Assembly (NCBI GenBank): GCA_002726245.1
Contig: PBSM01000145.1
Location: forward strand, 1-64,000
Reading direction: 5' to 3'
DNA length: 64,000 nt
Source of the DNA: Planctomycetaceae bacterium
GTDB taxonomy: Bacteria; Planctomycetota; Planctomycetia; Pirellulales; Pirellulaceae
Under the pieces are notes generated by a model. The model saw only the letters and a program-made list of their open reading frames with translations. It was not told the DNA's origin and did no database searches. The position numbers and the translations under genes were made by a program. Positions 16,209 through 27,000 of the stretch are shown piece by piece; the first letter of the stretch is position 1, and each line of letters begins with the position of its first letter.

Positions 16209-19076
16209 ATGAGATGCCCACTGCGATGCGTGCCGACGACGGCGATCATGACGTTGTTCGCGCTGACACCAGCGCACGGCCAGGAAGCACGCGAGCTGAA
16301 CATCACAATCGGCAGGTCGCTGCAGCTTGGCGATGTGAGCAAGGCTGGAGAGGTTGACTTAGTCGTCTCGCCAACCGGCGCGGTTGCAGCGTTTGTGCCC
16401 ACAACGCGTTGGCCCGGCCGCGAAGGACGGTTGTGGATGGCATACCGCGTCTCTGCCGACGGCGGTAAGACGTGGTCTGGTCAGTTTGAAGCGCCGATGC
16501 TCGATCGGTCGGCCGCGGTGGTTGGTGCCGGCCGGACGGCGGGTGAGAACCCCAGGGGCGCCGTCAAGCGAGCCGGTCTTTGGGAGCACATGATCCGTCC
16601 GCCGACGTGGTTTGCGGCTAGATTTGCGCGGTTCGGCAATGACCTGCTGAGCTATCAAGTCGAAGCATTGCGGGCCGACGTGCCGGAAGCGGTTGTGCTT
16701 GCGAAGGACGAGCACGGCGTCGCGCATCGCACCGAAAAGGTCTTGCCGCTCTTTGATCGCGGTCAAATGATTCGGTTAAGCGAAAGTGAACTGCTGCTGG
16801 CGATGCACGGCCGGTTCAAAGGCGATACGAAGTCGCGGGCATTTCTCATCCGTTCGCTCGACGGCGGGCGTCTGTGGCGAACCTTCGGAACGATCGGCCA
16901 CCACGCAGACGATCCTGACCCGGAGTTGCCAGGAAAGTTCGCGGGCTACAGCGAGCCCAGCATCGCCAAACTGCCAAGCGGGAGGCTGCTGGCGGTGATG
17001 CGGGCGGACGATTCGGATAAGCCGCCATTCAAACCGCTCTACGTCAGTTGGTCGGATGATCGGGGTGCCAACTGGTCGAGGCCCCTGCCAACTTCGCCGC
17101 ATCTTTCCGGTACGCCGACGCTCGTTGTGCTGGATGGCGGGGTGGTGGCTTGTGCGCACGCACAGCCGGCCTTGCGAGTCGCATTCAGCATGGACGAAGG
17201 TCGAACCTGGAGCACAGACCAGGCGATTTCCGGCACGTCAAAGCAAACCAACGGCCGAATCGACATGGTCAAGGTTGCTCCAAACAAGCTGCTGCTGGCC
17301 TCCATCGCGCGCGGCGGGACTCGCGTTTTCCCGATCACCGTGGAGCCAGGGGCAGCGGGGCGGTCGGGAGACCGCCCCGAAACAAGGAAGGAGAAAGCGG
17401 GAGACCGTGAGATTCTCAAGATCACGCGCGGCAAGCCAGTCAAGTTGGGACCGTATGGTTATGTCAACAACGCGACGCTGGGCGTTTCGCCCACGGGTGT
17501 AATTGCGGCTGGTGTCGCCATCAAGCACTGGCCCGGCATGCATGAGCAGTGGATCGCTTATCGCGTTTCAAAAGACAGCGGAAAGACGTGGACCGAGCCG
17601 ATGCAGGGGTTCGGCCCGGTGCGATCCGGCGTCGAAGCCTGGGCGACGTTGCGTGGCGGTGGCGCGCTTCAGGTTGGCGGCTGGGGCATGCCCGCCGCCC
17701 GAAATCGCGAAGGTTGGTGGGAGACGATCCTGACGCGCTTCAGCGACGACATGTTGCACTATCAGATCGAACCGATCCGAGTGTACATGCCGGACGCCGC
17801 GTTGGTGATCAGTGAACCGTCACCGCTTTTCATGTCCGGCCCGCAATTCGGAACGGGCAAGGTCATTCAACTTCCCAACGGCGATCTCCTGGCTCCGATG
17901 CAGGGAAGGTTCAAAGGGGATACAAAGCACCGCGCGATTGTCAGCCGCTCGGTCGATCGCGGGCGAACGTGGCGGTACCACGGCACGATCGCTTACGACC
18001 CTGTGGACTCGCACCCGGACCTACCCGGCCAATACCTCGGCCACGCCGAAGCGAGTATCGCCCTGTTGCCCAACGGGCAATTGCTGAGCGTGATGCGCAC
18101 GCAGTACTCGCACTTGCCCGGCGAGTATCGCCCGCTGCACGTGTGCTGGTCGGATGATTGGGGAAAGACGTGGACCAAGCCCGTGCCGACGACTCCGCAC
18201 TTGATGAACATCCATCCGAATCTGATCGTATTGGACAACGGCGTGGTGGCGTGCGTTTATGGCCGTCCGGGGTTTCACGCGGCCTTCAGCCTGGACAACG
18301 GCCGTACTTGGCAGGACCGCATCAGCTTCTCGCATCGTCCAGAACCCAAGATCACCGGCCAAGTGCATGCCAACAAGATCGGCCCCAACAAGCTGATGGT
18401 CATCGGCGGCGTAGGTACGGGCGGCACCCAGGTCTTTCCGGTGACCGTCGAGCGGTTGAAAGCATCAACGGCGTCGGTGGCGTTGACTGGCACGGTCCTG
18501 GATGAGAAAGGCGATCCAATTGCCGGTGCTTTGGTCGAGCGCGGCTCCAACCGCTACGCGGCCGACGACTGGCTCGAACATGAATCGGACCTGGATCCCT
18601 GGAAAAGCGGTCCCCTGACCGTCGGCAATCCCAAGCTGGCGTTCCGGTCGATTCAACCAGGTGACAATCATCCAACGGCGCGGACGGACGATAAAGGGCG
18701 CTTCCGTTTTGATGCCGTCAGCCTGGACGAATACGTGCTTACTGTGGAAGCGGACGGATACGCACCACAGCACCGGCACGTCAAGGTTGGGCCGCAGCCG
18801 GAACTATACGAGTTCTCGCTGAAGCCTGGACGACTCGTCCGCGGACGGGTCGTTGATTCGCAGGGCAAGCCGATCAGCGGCGTGTGCGTTGTGTTGAATC
18901 GCTGGCACTGCCACACGGATCGACGTGGATACTATCACTGGTCCGCCGAAGCGCCGCTGGCGGAGCAAGTAGCCGTGAAGGCTCACAAGCGGTACACCGG
19001 CCCGCACAAGGCATTTAAGGGCACCATTCCGTTTTCGCAACTCGAACGTCAGCCGATTACTCTGCAGAACCAATAA
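16209..19076 (+). CDS. Tandem-duplicated sialidase-like protein with C-terminal carboxypeptidase-regulatory-like repeats
   Basis: 955 residues from ATG 16209, which has AGGAG nine bases upstream; a longer in-frame start at 16125 lacks a signal peptide. After the signal peptide come two homologous Asp-box propellers (about 25-415 and 425-800). Each has four boxes in the same order, for example SADGGKTW/SKDSGKTW and SLDGGRLW/SVDRGRTW, and shared blocks such as GRFKGDTK. The linker (GAAGRSGDRPETRKEKAGDR) is built on a palindrome at 17357-17378. The C-terminus (about 805-955) has two carboxypeptidase-regulatory-like beta-sandwiches (LTGTVLDEKGDPIAGALVER; RGRVVDSQGKPISGVCVV). An exported glycan-active or glycan-binding protein is likely; activity is unproven. 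Confidence 0.78.
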   Translation: MRCPLRCVPTTAIMTLFALTPAHGQEARELNITIGRSLQLGDVSKAGEVDLVVSPTGAVAAFVPTTRWPGREGRLWMAYRVSADGGKTWSGQFEAPMLDRSAAVVGAGRTAGENPRGAVKRAGLWEHMIRPPTWFAARFARFGNDLLSYQVEALRADVPEAVVLAKDEHGVAHRTEKVLPLFDRGQMIRLSESELLLAMHGRFKGDTKSRAFLIRSLDGGRLWRTFGTIGHHADDPDPELPGKFAGYSEPSIAKLPSGRLLAVMRADDSDKPPFKPLYVSWSDDRGANWSRPLPTSPHLSGTPTLVVLDGGVVACAHAQPALRVAFSMDEGRTWSTDQAISGTSKQTNGRIDMVKVAPNKLLLASIARGGTRVFPITVEPGAAGRSGDRPETRKEKAGDREILKITRGKPVKLGPYGYVNNATLGVSPTGVIAAGVAIKHWPGMHEQWIAYRVSKDSGKTWTEPMQGFGPVRSGVEAWATLRGGGALQVGGWGMPAARNREGWWETILTRFSDDMLHYQIEPIRVYMPDAALVISEPSPLFMSGPQFGTGKVIQLPNGDLLAPMQGRFKGDTKHRAIVSRSVDRGRTWRYHGTIAYDPVDSHPDLPGQYLGHAEASIALLPNGQLLSVMRTQYSHLPGEYRPLHVCWSDDWGKTWTKPVPTTPHLMNIHPNLIVLDNGVVACVYGRPGFHAAFSLDNGRTWQDRISFSHRPEPKITGQVHANKIGPNKLMVIGGVGTGGTQVFPVTVERLKASTASVALTGTVLDEKGDPIAGALVERGSNRYAADDWLEHESDLDPWKSGPLTVGNPKLAFRSIQPGDNHPTARTDDKGRFRFDAVSLDEYVLTVEADGYAPQHRHVKVGPQPELYEFSLKPGRLVRGRVVDSQGKPISGVCVVLNRWHCHTDRRGYYHWSAEAPLAEQVAVKAHKRYTGPHKAFKGTIPFSQLERQPITLQNQ
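17357..17378. repeat. Palindrome GGGGCGGT-CGGGAG-ACCGCCCC at the joint of two duplicated domains
   Basis: Eight-base perfect arms around a six-base loop, translated in frame as part of the linker between the two propellers of the duplicated sialidase-like gene. Its position exactly between the duplicates suggests a link with the duplication or insertion at a tolerant site. Confidence 0.6.
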
Positions 19077-19123
19077 GGCCCAGGCCCACAGAACTGTCGT
19101 GGCTTTTGTCGGAATATCTCGCG

Positions 19124-21484
19124 TCACTTTTGATGTCCATCTTGTCGGTTTTGCAGTTCCACAACTCGCACCAAGTGCTTTTCGTTGTTGTCCTGGTTCG
19201 ACGCCCCCTTCTCGCCTGTCGAGAATAGAACCAAGGGTGTATCGACCTCGTTGTGGCCCGTAGGACGTTCCAGGGTGACGCCCGCGTGCGGCAAGGTCGA
19301 ATCGGGCGGGAACAGCGGCAAGGAACGGAATCGCTCGCCGCGGTCGTCGGAACAGAGCAGCACGACCTCGCCGCGCACACCGCCACGAACCGAGGAACCG
19401 CGAAGTCCCGCCAAGTAGATTCGGTCGCGCGTGTCTATTGTGATCGTGCCGCTGCCGCTGGTCGGCTTCATTTCCGGTTGATTCAATCTCGACGCCGGAT
19501 CGAATGAGCGCCACTGTTTGCCATCGTGATGATGGATCATCAGACCACACGACGATTCGGCGGTCGCCAGGCAGACCCACGGGCGATTTTTGGAGTCGCA
19601 GACGATGTTCTTTACCTTCAACGGCTGATCTGATGCTTCAAAGAACACGTCCGTGGACGGCGAAACCGGAAGATCGAGTTCCCTGCCGTCGGCAAGTCTC
19701 CAGGAGCTTCCAGCATCATCAGACATCAGATGACCGGCAACAAGCGCTGAGCCGTTGTAATAGATGTCGTAGGCCAGATGTAGCGAGTTGTCTCGCGCAA
19801 TGGTGAGCGACGCGTGGTAAGCCGTGTAGTCATTCCAATTGGGCGGGCATGTGGCCAAAGCGACGGGATCACTCCAACTGCCGCCTTTAGTCTTCCGCTG
19901 ATAGAGCAACCGGAACGGATGCTTGGGGCGCGGGCCGCCGCGATAGACGATGTGAAGCGTGTCGTCACGATCACACACCAGACTTGGGTAAGTCGGGTAC
20001 GAACCGAAACGTCCCAACTTTATCCACTGACTCGTATCGTTCGGCTTGGCAGAGCGGAAGTGACGAAACTGCGACTCGGCATGCGGACCGAACAAGATGT
20101 GAAGGTGGCCCTGGCTGTCGCAGGTCAGTGCCGGGCCGCCGTGATTGTCGAGCCCGCTGCCGAGATGCACGGGGCGGCTCCAGTTGCCAGTCTTCCGGTC
20201 CCGCGTCGCAATCATCGTGCGTGATCCGCTGTCCAGCCACGCGACATGAGTGGTCGCGTCGAACGTCACGATCTTGTTCGCGTTGGCGTATCGAGTCGCA
20301 CGCGTCGATCCGTGTGCGGACAACAGTTTGACGTCGCCGACCGTGAGCCGCCAAGAAGACTGGCTTTGGGGAAGAGCCGGGCTTCTTAGAGCGGTCGTCT
20401 CCGCATCCAATCGGATCTTCGCCAAATAGATGCTCGGTCGCTCCTCGTGAGACGAATAGTAACTCATCCAGAGCAAGCCATCGTGCCAGACCATCCCGGC
20501 ATAACTGGTGTCGCCTCCACTGGGCAATTCGAGCACGGGCTCGTAATGATCTCTGGTCATCGCGGCCAGCACGGTCTTCTTGAACTGGAAGCCTTCAGGT
20601 CGATGATATCGCCGGCCGCTGCCCCACAGGCTTCCACCGACTTCCACAAAGTTCGGACCGCCAATCGTACAAACGTGAGGCGTCCCGGGAGGGTGATCCT
20701 TCGCGTGCCGGACTTTATGCCAGTTCCAATCGGTGTACGGTGGCTGGCTGGTACCAATCCATGCCTGACGCACCAGTGCCAACATGCTGTTGTCACGGAG
20801 CACGCGGACCGTGATCTCGGTTGGCATGGTCGGGTGCTTTCCCTCCCGTCCTTGATGATAGTCGTCAGGGATGGCGAACCGCGTGACCTGTTGCCAGTGG
20901 ACGCCATCCTTGCTTGTGAACAGAATGGCCCGGTGTGGGTTCAGCAGTTTCGAGACGCCGTAGGCCCGGTCTTCGTGCCACGAGACGCGCCACATCCAGT
21001 GACCATCGGTCAGATGTTCGCCGTCGGCTTTGAACTGCATCGTTTCCAGAGGTCTCCATTCTTTCCCATCGCTCGAAAACGCAACTCGCGAGTCACGAGT
21101 TTTCATTTCTTGGTCCTCGTAGAGACACGCTCCCGCGATGACCATCAACCGGCCGTCCGGAGTCACGGACAGCTTGGGATCACGAAGATCGCGGTCCTCG
21201 ACCGCAAACAAACCCTCGGACCGCCACTCGCGGCCGTCGTCCGAGACAATGACTCGAACCTTGCCGTTCTCGCCGTGCTCGTGCGCGTCCGACTCGCGGA
21301 ATGTGCAATACCAGCGATCGCCAAACCTCGCCAAATCCGTGAACGAGTTGTACTTGGCCTGGTCCCAGATCTTCTGCACCGAAACGAGCTGCGGCTGCTC
21401 GGACGCCAACTCGCCGGCGCAGGCGGCGAGTGCCCACGCCATCAGACCGATCCCAATCGCAGCTTTCGTCGTTCGCGTTGACAT
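19124..21484 (-). CDS. Two-propeller exported protein: sialidase-like domain plus BNR_4-type domain
   Basis: 786 residues from ATG 21484; a TTG 20 codons earlier is possible but would bury the signal. The signal (AIGIGLMAWALAACAGE) contains LAAC, a plausible lipobox, so this may be an outer-surface lipoprotein. Residues about 35-380 form an Asp-box propeller (SDDGREW, SSDGKEW, SKDGVHW). Residues about 400-770 match BNR_4-type proteins related to polysaccharide lyases (SGLDNHGGPALTCDSQGHLH, PSLVCDRDDTLHIVYRGG). It is last in a minus-strand operon with the phosphoesterase and a second sialidase-like gene. A lyase or hydrolase on an acidic glycan is inferred. Confidence 0.72.
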   Translation of the reverse strand: MSTRTTKAAIGIGLMAWALAACAGELASEQPQLVSVQKIWDQAKYNSFTDLARFGDRWYCTFRESDAHEHGENGKVRVIVSDDGREWRSEGLFAVEDRDLRDPKLSVTPDGRLMVIAGACLYEDQEMKTRDSRVAFSSDGKEWRPLETMQFKADGEHLTDGHWMWRVSWHEDRAYGVSKLLNPHRAILFTSKDGVHWQQVTRFAIPDDYHQGREGKHPTMPTEITVRVLRDNSMLALVRQAWIGTSQPPYTDWNWHKVRHAKDHPPGTPHVCTIGGPNFVEVGGSLWGSGRRYHRPEGFQFKKTVLAAMTRDHYEPVLELPSGGDTSYAGMVWHDGLLWMSYYSSHEERPSIYLAKIRLDAETTALRSPALPQSQSSWRLTVGDVKLLSAHGSTRATRYANANKIVTFDATTHVAWLDSGSRTMIATRDRKTGNWSRPVHLGSGLDNHGGPALTCDSQGHLHILFGPHAESQFRHFRSAKPNDTSQWIKLGRFGSYPTYPSLVCDRDDTLHIVYRGGPRPKHPFRLLYQRKTKGGSWSDPVALATCPPNWNDYTAYHASLTIARDNSLHLAYDIYYNGSALVAGHLMSDDAGSSWRLADGRELDLPVSPSTDVFFEASDQPLKVKNIVCDSKNRPWVCLATAESSCGLMIHHHDGKQWRSFDPASRLNQPEMKPTSGSGTITIDTRDRIYLAGLRGSSVRGGVRGEVVLLCSDDRGERFRSLPLFPPDSTLPHAGVTLERPTGHNEVDTPLVLFSTGEKGASNQDNNEKHLVRVVELQNRQDGHQK

Positions 21485-21540
21485 GGACTTTCGCTCACTC
21501 TGGACTAAATACGTGATAGGACGGCGGACGACCAAGTTAC

Positions 21541-22848
21541 TCAAGCGCTGATGGGCAACAGCTCGATGTTTGTGCGTGCCTTGTTTAGCTGGAAACGGAT
21601 TACGTACACCCGGTTGGGAGCCTTGCCGCTCTGGCAGTAAGAAACCAGAATCGACTCGTCATCGAGCACTAACCCGCCAGGATACCCGTAACAGGATGTA
21701 TCAAGCGGTATGTCTTTGCTCCACGTTCGACCGTCGTCCTTGCTGATCCAGACCCGCAGGCTGCCCCAGGTCGCGACTGTCACTAGCGTGCCGTCTCGGA
21801 GTACAAAGATCTGCGGTGCCTTGAACTTCGGCCGGGGGACCAGTTTGGTCGGCGATTCGGTCCATGTGGCCCCCTTGTCTTTGGAATACAGCACACCGCC
21901 GTCCGGACGAGTGACCATGATGAGCCGGCCGTCTCTCAACTCGGCGATCGCCGGCTCGTCAACAGGCTTGTCCATTTGACGACGAATCACGGAAACCACC
22001 TTCCACGTCTTTCCGGAATCGTCAGATCGGTGCACGGCCCCAAAGAGCCCGCTAGGACTGTTGCAATACGTCGCCCACAGGATGCCGTCATCAGCCAGTT
22101 GGATTGATCGACCATGGGCTCGTTCATACGTAGCCCCGCCGGGAGGCTCGATCCAGATGGGTTCCGACCACGTCTTTCCATTGTCGCCGGAGCGAACGAC
22201 AAGCTGCTGCGTATTCAGCCCGCGAATGTCCTTTTCGAATCCCCGCGGCGCTTGCGGATATCCGTACCAGGACGCCTGAACATTGACGAAGCACAGCACC
22301 GTTCCATCGCGACACGTGAAGAGTGCGTCGGGCCGGTCGTCGAGCCGGTGATCGATCACGGTGGCCGGCTTGGACCAGGTTCTTCCATTGTCGGTGGACC
22401 GACAGACCATGGAGCGTCCGCCGGTGGGAGCTACGTGATCGACCGGCCAGCCTTCGGAGGCATATTGCTTTTTCAGATCGGGATGAAACTGTCTCGGCGA
22501 TGCGAAGGACGCGTGCCAGTAACCGGCCGAATGCGCCAGCAGAAGATCGCCGTTGGGCATCCGCTCGATGGCTTCGGCCCAGCCAATGAAATCTCCAAGT
22601 CCGGGAAACCGGTCGGGCCGGTTGTGGTCGAACCCGGTCACACAGATGCGTGCCTCCTCGGCTGACAGCTTTTTCGGTGCAGCCTTCGAATCGCGCTGGT
22701 CGCGATCATCGCTCCATGCCGAAATCGGAATCAAGGCCGTGCTCGTAGCGGCCAGGCCGAAGCTGCCCGTGATGGAGAGCCAGTCGCGCCGTGAGAGTTC
22801 CAGGTGATTCATCATCGGCTGCCGTTGCCTATGCGGGGACCTTTTCAT
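21541..22848 (-). CDS. Sialidase-like Asp-box propeller, Tat-exported
   Basis: 435 residues. A twin-arginine signal (LELSRRDWLSITGSFGLAAT) is followed by a single propeller with five Asp boxes: STDNGRTW, SGDNGKTW, SDDSGKTW, SKDKGATW and SKDDGRTW. The usual sialidase RIP motif was not seen near the N-terminus, so hydrolysis of sialosides is uncertain. The gene begins seven bases after the stop of the metallophosphoesterase gene and is followed 56 bases later by the two-propeller gene, so the three are an operon. Confidence 0.75.
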   Translation of the reverse strand: MKRSPHRQRQPMMNHLELSRRDWLSITGSFGLAATSTALIPISAWSDDRDQRDSKAAPKKLSAEEARICVTGFDHNRPDRFPGLGDFIGWAEAIERMPNGDLLLAHSAGYWHASFASPRQFHPDLKKQYASEGWPVDHVAPTGGRSMVCRSTDNGRTWSKPATVIDHRLDDRPDALFTCRDGTVLCFVNVQASWYGYPQAPRGFEKDIRGLNTQQLVVRSGDNGKTWSEPIWIEPPGGATYERAHGRSIQLADDGILWATYCNSPSGLFGAVHRSDDSGKTWKVVSVIRRQMDKPVDEPAIAELRDGRLIMVTRPDGGVLYSKDKGATWTESPTKLVPRPKFKAPQIFVLRDGTLVTVATWGSLRVWISKDDGRTWSKDIPLDTSCYGYPGGLVLDDESILVSYCQSGKAPNRVYVIRFQLNKARTNIELLPISA

Positions 22849-22855
22849 TCTCGAC

Positions 22856-23872
22856 TCATCCCGTCACCCACTCCGGCAGTGGCAGTTGGTAGGACCGCTG
22901 GCCGCCGAATCCCTTGATGTCCAGCCTGTCGGCGATCGTGATTGCGGCGTAGCTGCATTTCCAGTGCGTGGCGGCCATCGTGATGTAGTTCGTACCGTCG
23001 TACACGGTCCAGCGGTTGCGGTGCTTGTGACCGAAGAAACACGCCAGCACCCGGCCGTCCTCGGCGAACAGCTTGCGGACTTCCCAGCCGTTGTCGATGT
23101 AAGAGTGTTGCTTGCCGACGGCTGCGAACGGATTGTCGCCGCCTTGACCGGAACCGCGCTCGGGTGTGTGGTGCAGTTCCTCATGGCAGAAGACGATCTT
23201 CGGCTTCTGTCGATGCTTGGCCAGGTCTTCCGCCAGCCACTCCTTCTGCATGGCATCGATCCAGTAGCCGCCGACCAACCCATCTTTGCCTCGCGGCGGC
23301 GATGATTTATCTGCAGGGTTATTGCCGTCGAGCACGATGAAATGAAAGTCGCGAACATCGAACGAGTAGTAACGGTGTTTGGTGTCGGTGACATCGAGGA
23401 ACTCTTGCTTTGTGATGTCCTCGCCCGCGTGTCCACGGCCAATCAAGTGGTCGGGGGTAATCTCCTCGTCGCCGCCTTTCAGCCATCCCACATCGTGATT
23501 TCCCATCACGTGGTAACGCGGACATTTCAACTGGCCGAACACCGCGACATGGTGCTTCAACGCTTCGAGCTGTCCATCGTGCATTTTGTGCGTGGTCTGG
23601 CCCTCGGAGATCTGGCAGCCAAAGTCACCCAGATCGATTGCGAAGTCCGGTTTGAATTGCTTCATCTGGTCGACGAACTGTTTGAAGTTCGCTTCGTTGC
23701 CAGCCGCACGGCGACCCAACAAGTGTGGGTCGGCGTTCAAGCCAAATCGCAGCGTCGTTGATTCTGTTACCGCACCAAGCGACGCCGACGCTCCAACCAC
23801 TGCCAGACCAGCGGCACCGTGCGTGATGAAGTCGCGTCGATTTATATCACGATTCGATTTTCGAGAAGACAT
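22856..23872 (-). CDS. Tat-exported metallophosphoesterase
   Basis: 338 residues from ATG 23872 (AAGGA about ten bases upstream). A twin-arginine signal (NRRDFITHGAAGLAV) precedes the calcineurin-like fold. Metal-site motifs are complete: D48-P-H50, D80-LGD83, GNHD (124-127), a mid-domain HEELHH and the C-terminal GHKHR. Such enzymes cleave phosphate mono- or diesters, including nucleotides and phospholipid headgroups; the substrate is unknown. It is first in an operon with two Asp-box propeller genes, so removal of phosphate substituents from a glycan or released sugar is a reasonable guess. A class A palindrome lies just upstream. Confidence 0.83.
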   Translation of the reverse strand: MSSRKSNRDINRRDFITHGAAGLAVVGASASLGAVTESTTLRFGLNADPHLLGRRAAGNEANFKQFVDQMKQFKPDFAIDLGDFGCQISEGQTTHKMHDGQLEALKHHVAVFGQLKCPRYHVMGNHDVGWLKGGDEEITPDHLIGRGHAGEDITKQEFLDVTDTKHRYYSFDVRDFHFIVLDGNNPADKSSPPRGKDGLVGGYWIDAMQKEWLAEDLAKHRQKPKIVFCHEELHHTPERGSGQGGDNPFAAVGKQHSYIDNGWEVRKLFAEDGRVLACFFGHKHRNRWTVYDGTNYITMAATHWKCSYAAITIADRLDIKGFGGQRSYQLPLPEWVTG

Positions 23873-23922
23873 GTTTAACGGTTCCTTCGTACGATTCATT
23901 CAGCCGCGGATCACGCAGAATA

Positions 23923-23989
23923 GTTTAACCCGTAGCCGCAGGCGAGGCGAATGCCAGAGTGCGTCCTCGCCTGCGGCTACGGGTTAAAC
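23923..23989. repeat. REP-like palindrome class A, 25-bp stem
   Basis: The left arm begins GTTTAACCCGTAGCCGCAGG (23923-23947). Its exact complement fills 23965-23989, with a 17-base loop. It lies between the divergently transcribed phosphoesterase (start 23872) and DUF1592 (start 24095) genes, so it is not a terminator for either. Confidence 0.8.
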
Positions 23990-24094
23990 GAAAATGACTT
24001 GACTTGCCCATCGACGTTCCAGCTCGGCTATAATGTCGGACCAGTCAGCACAAACTCGCATCACGCGAGATCGCCGAATTGACGAAAGATCGAA

Positions 24095-27000
24095 ATGGCA
24101 ATGCACATTCAACGCACGCTCATGTGTTTTGCGGTGGGCGTTCTCTTCGGTCCCGTCATCATGGTCGGTGACGAACCTGCATCATTCGACAAGCTTGGCG
24201 CAGAGTACAAACAGGACGTCCGGCCGCTTCTGAAGCGATTTTGTTTGGAATGTCATTCGAGTGAACAGAAAAAAGGTGAATTAGATCTCCAGAAGTTTAC
24301 GACGCTGGCCGAGGTGCGGCGTAGGACAAAGGCATGGCTCAGGGTTGCCGAGATGCTGGACAATGGCGAGATGCCACCGAAGGACTCGGTGCAGCCTTCA
24401 CTCAAGCAACGGAAGGAACTGCGAGGGTGGGTCGAGCGGTATCTTCATGCCGAGGCGTTGGCCAGCGCGGGCGATCCGGGGCCGGTCGTTCTGCGGCGAC
24501 TCAATAATGCCGAGTACACGTACACGATTCGCGACCTGACGGGCGTCGAGCTCGACCCGACGCGCGAGTTTCCCATCGACGGTGCGGCGGGAGAAGGCTT
24601 CACCAACACGGGTGACGCGCTGGTGATGTCGCCGGCCCTGTCGCGAAAGTATCTTCATGCAGGCAAGGAGATCGCTCGGCATGCGGTGCTGTTGCCGGAT
24701 GGATTTCGCTCCTCTCCGTACGCGACACGGCGCGAGTGGACGGATGAAATCCTCGCGCAGATTCGGACCTTGTATGGAGAGTTCGTTGAGTCCGTGGATC
24801 TTGGAAACGGTCGGGCGGTGGGCTACATCAACGGTCACGTCGATACTCGACTTGGACACGCGGGTCGCTTGCCGTTGGAGAAATACTTCGCCGCGACGCT
24901 CGCCCAGCGGGATGCGGTCACGACGGGCGGCAAGACGATCGAAGCCGTGGCTCGTGAGCGCGGTCTGAATGCGCGGTATCTCGGTACGCTCTGGTCGAGT
25001 CTCACAGGGTCGAAACCTTCGCTCCTTTTGGACGGTCTGCGTGCTCGCTGGCGCAGGGCAAAGCCGCAGGATGCCGCGGCGCTGGCCGCCGATGTCACGA
25101 CTTGGCAGCGGGGGCTGTGGTCGTTCAATCCCATCGGCCTCAAGGGTCGGAAGGGAAGCCGGTCGCAATGGCTGGAACCTGTCAACCCAATGGTGACAAA
25201 ACAGGAACTGCGTTTCAAAATCCCCGCGACGAAGGACGGCGAGGAGCCAAAGGAATTCGTCATTTCGCTGGTCGCGACCGATGCGGGGGACGGTAACGAG
25301 CATGATTTCGTCGTCTGGCGGCAGCCACGGTTGGTTGCAGAAGGGAAGCCGGACATTCTGTTGCGCGACTGGGTGTCAGCCGACGGCAAAGCGATCGACG
25401 CGGCCTCGGTTTGTGTTCGCGCGCCAGCGGTCATCACGATTCGCATTCCCGCCGATTTAGCCGGTCGAGAGCTTGTGACCGCGGCCGCGCTCGAACCGAA
25501 AACGGCGGGCGAAGGGAGTGTGCAAGCTGATGTCGTGGCGGGCACGCCCGAGACCAAGCCCGGCCTGCTGCCCAGCGAGGTCACCGTGAAGTTCTCGCAA
25601 GTGACCCAGGTATTCTCGGATCATCGCAACGTATCCATCTCGCGACCGATTATCGTCGCCGAAAAGAGCGCGGCGCGCGCCGCGTTCGAGTCGGCAATGA
25701 ACGCGCACCGCAGCCTGTTTCCGGCTGCACTTTGTTACACGCAGATCGTGCCGGTCGATGAACTCCACACGACCACGTTGTTCTATCGAGAGGACAGTCA
25801 CCTCGCGCGGCTGATGCTCGATGATGCACAGAAGTCTCGGCTCAACCGGCTCTGGCGGGAACTGCGATTCGTCAGTCAGAGCGCCTTAATTCGCGTCGAT
25901 GTCCTGGAGGACCTCTTGACAGGGATGCGCGGAAATGCTCAATACGCGGGAATCGAACCACTCCGCGGGCCCGTCAACCAGGCTGCGGTCACGTTCCGCA
26001 AGGAACTCGCCGCCGCCGAACCAAGACAAGTCGATGCGCTGGTTGACTTCGCCAACCGTGCCTATCGCCGCCCGCTGACCGATGTGGAAGCCAGCGAATT
26101 GCGTGGCCTGTATCGCCAACTGCGCGAGCAAGACCTGCCACACGACGAGGCGTTTCGGTTGACCCTGGCTCGAGTCTTTGTTTCCACACCGTTCTTGTTT
26201 CGCCTCGAAAAGACGCCCGGCGGAAACGCCGCCGCGCCGGTCTCCGATTGGGAACTTGCCAGCCGGCTGAGCTACTTCCTCTGGTCGTCGCAGCCGGACG
26301 AGGAGCCGCGCGCGTTGGCTGCCGATCGCACGCTGCACACACCCGAGATGCTGGCGAAGCAGGCCCGGCGCATGCTGACCGACGCACGTGTGCGACGGCT
26401 GGCCAGCGAGTTCGCTTGCCAGTGGCTGGACATCTATGGCTTCGCGGAGAACGTCGAAAAGAGTGAGGAGGTGTTCCCGGAGTTTGCTCGGTTGCGTCGA
26501 GAAATGTACGAAGAACCGGTGCGGTTTTTTGAGGACATGTTTCGCAACGACGGCTCGATCCTGGATGTGCTCAATGCTGATCACGCGTTGTTGAGTGAAT
26601 CGTTGGCAAAGCACTACGACATCGACGGCGTGAGCGGGCCGGAGTGGCGGCGCGTAACGGGGGTTCGCCGACAAGGGCGGGGCGGCGTGCTGGGGATGGC
26701 GTCGATTCTGGCCAAACAGTCCGGCGCGGCACGCACCAGCCCAATCCTTCGCGGCAACTGGGTCTTCGAGACGCTTCTGGGCGAGCGGCTGCCTAAGCCG
26801 CCGGCCAGTGTTCCTGACCTACCCGACAGCGTGCCCACTGGTTTGACGGCGCGGCAGTTGATCGAGCGCCACAGTACCGAGCCGGAATGTGCCAAGTGCC
26901 ACGCGCGAATTGACCCGTATGGATTTGCCTTGGAACAATACGATGCCATCGGACGGCTACGTGAAAGTGAAGCGGACACCAAGACGAAGCTCGTCGATGG

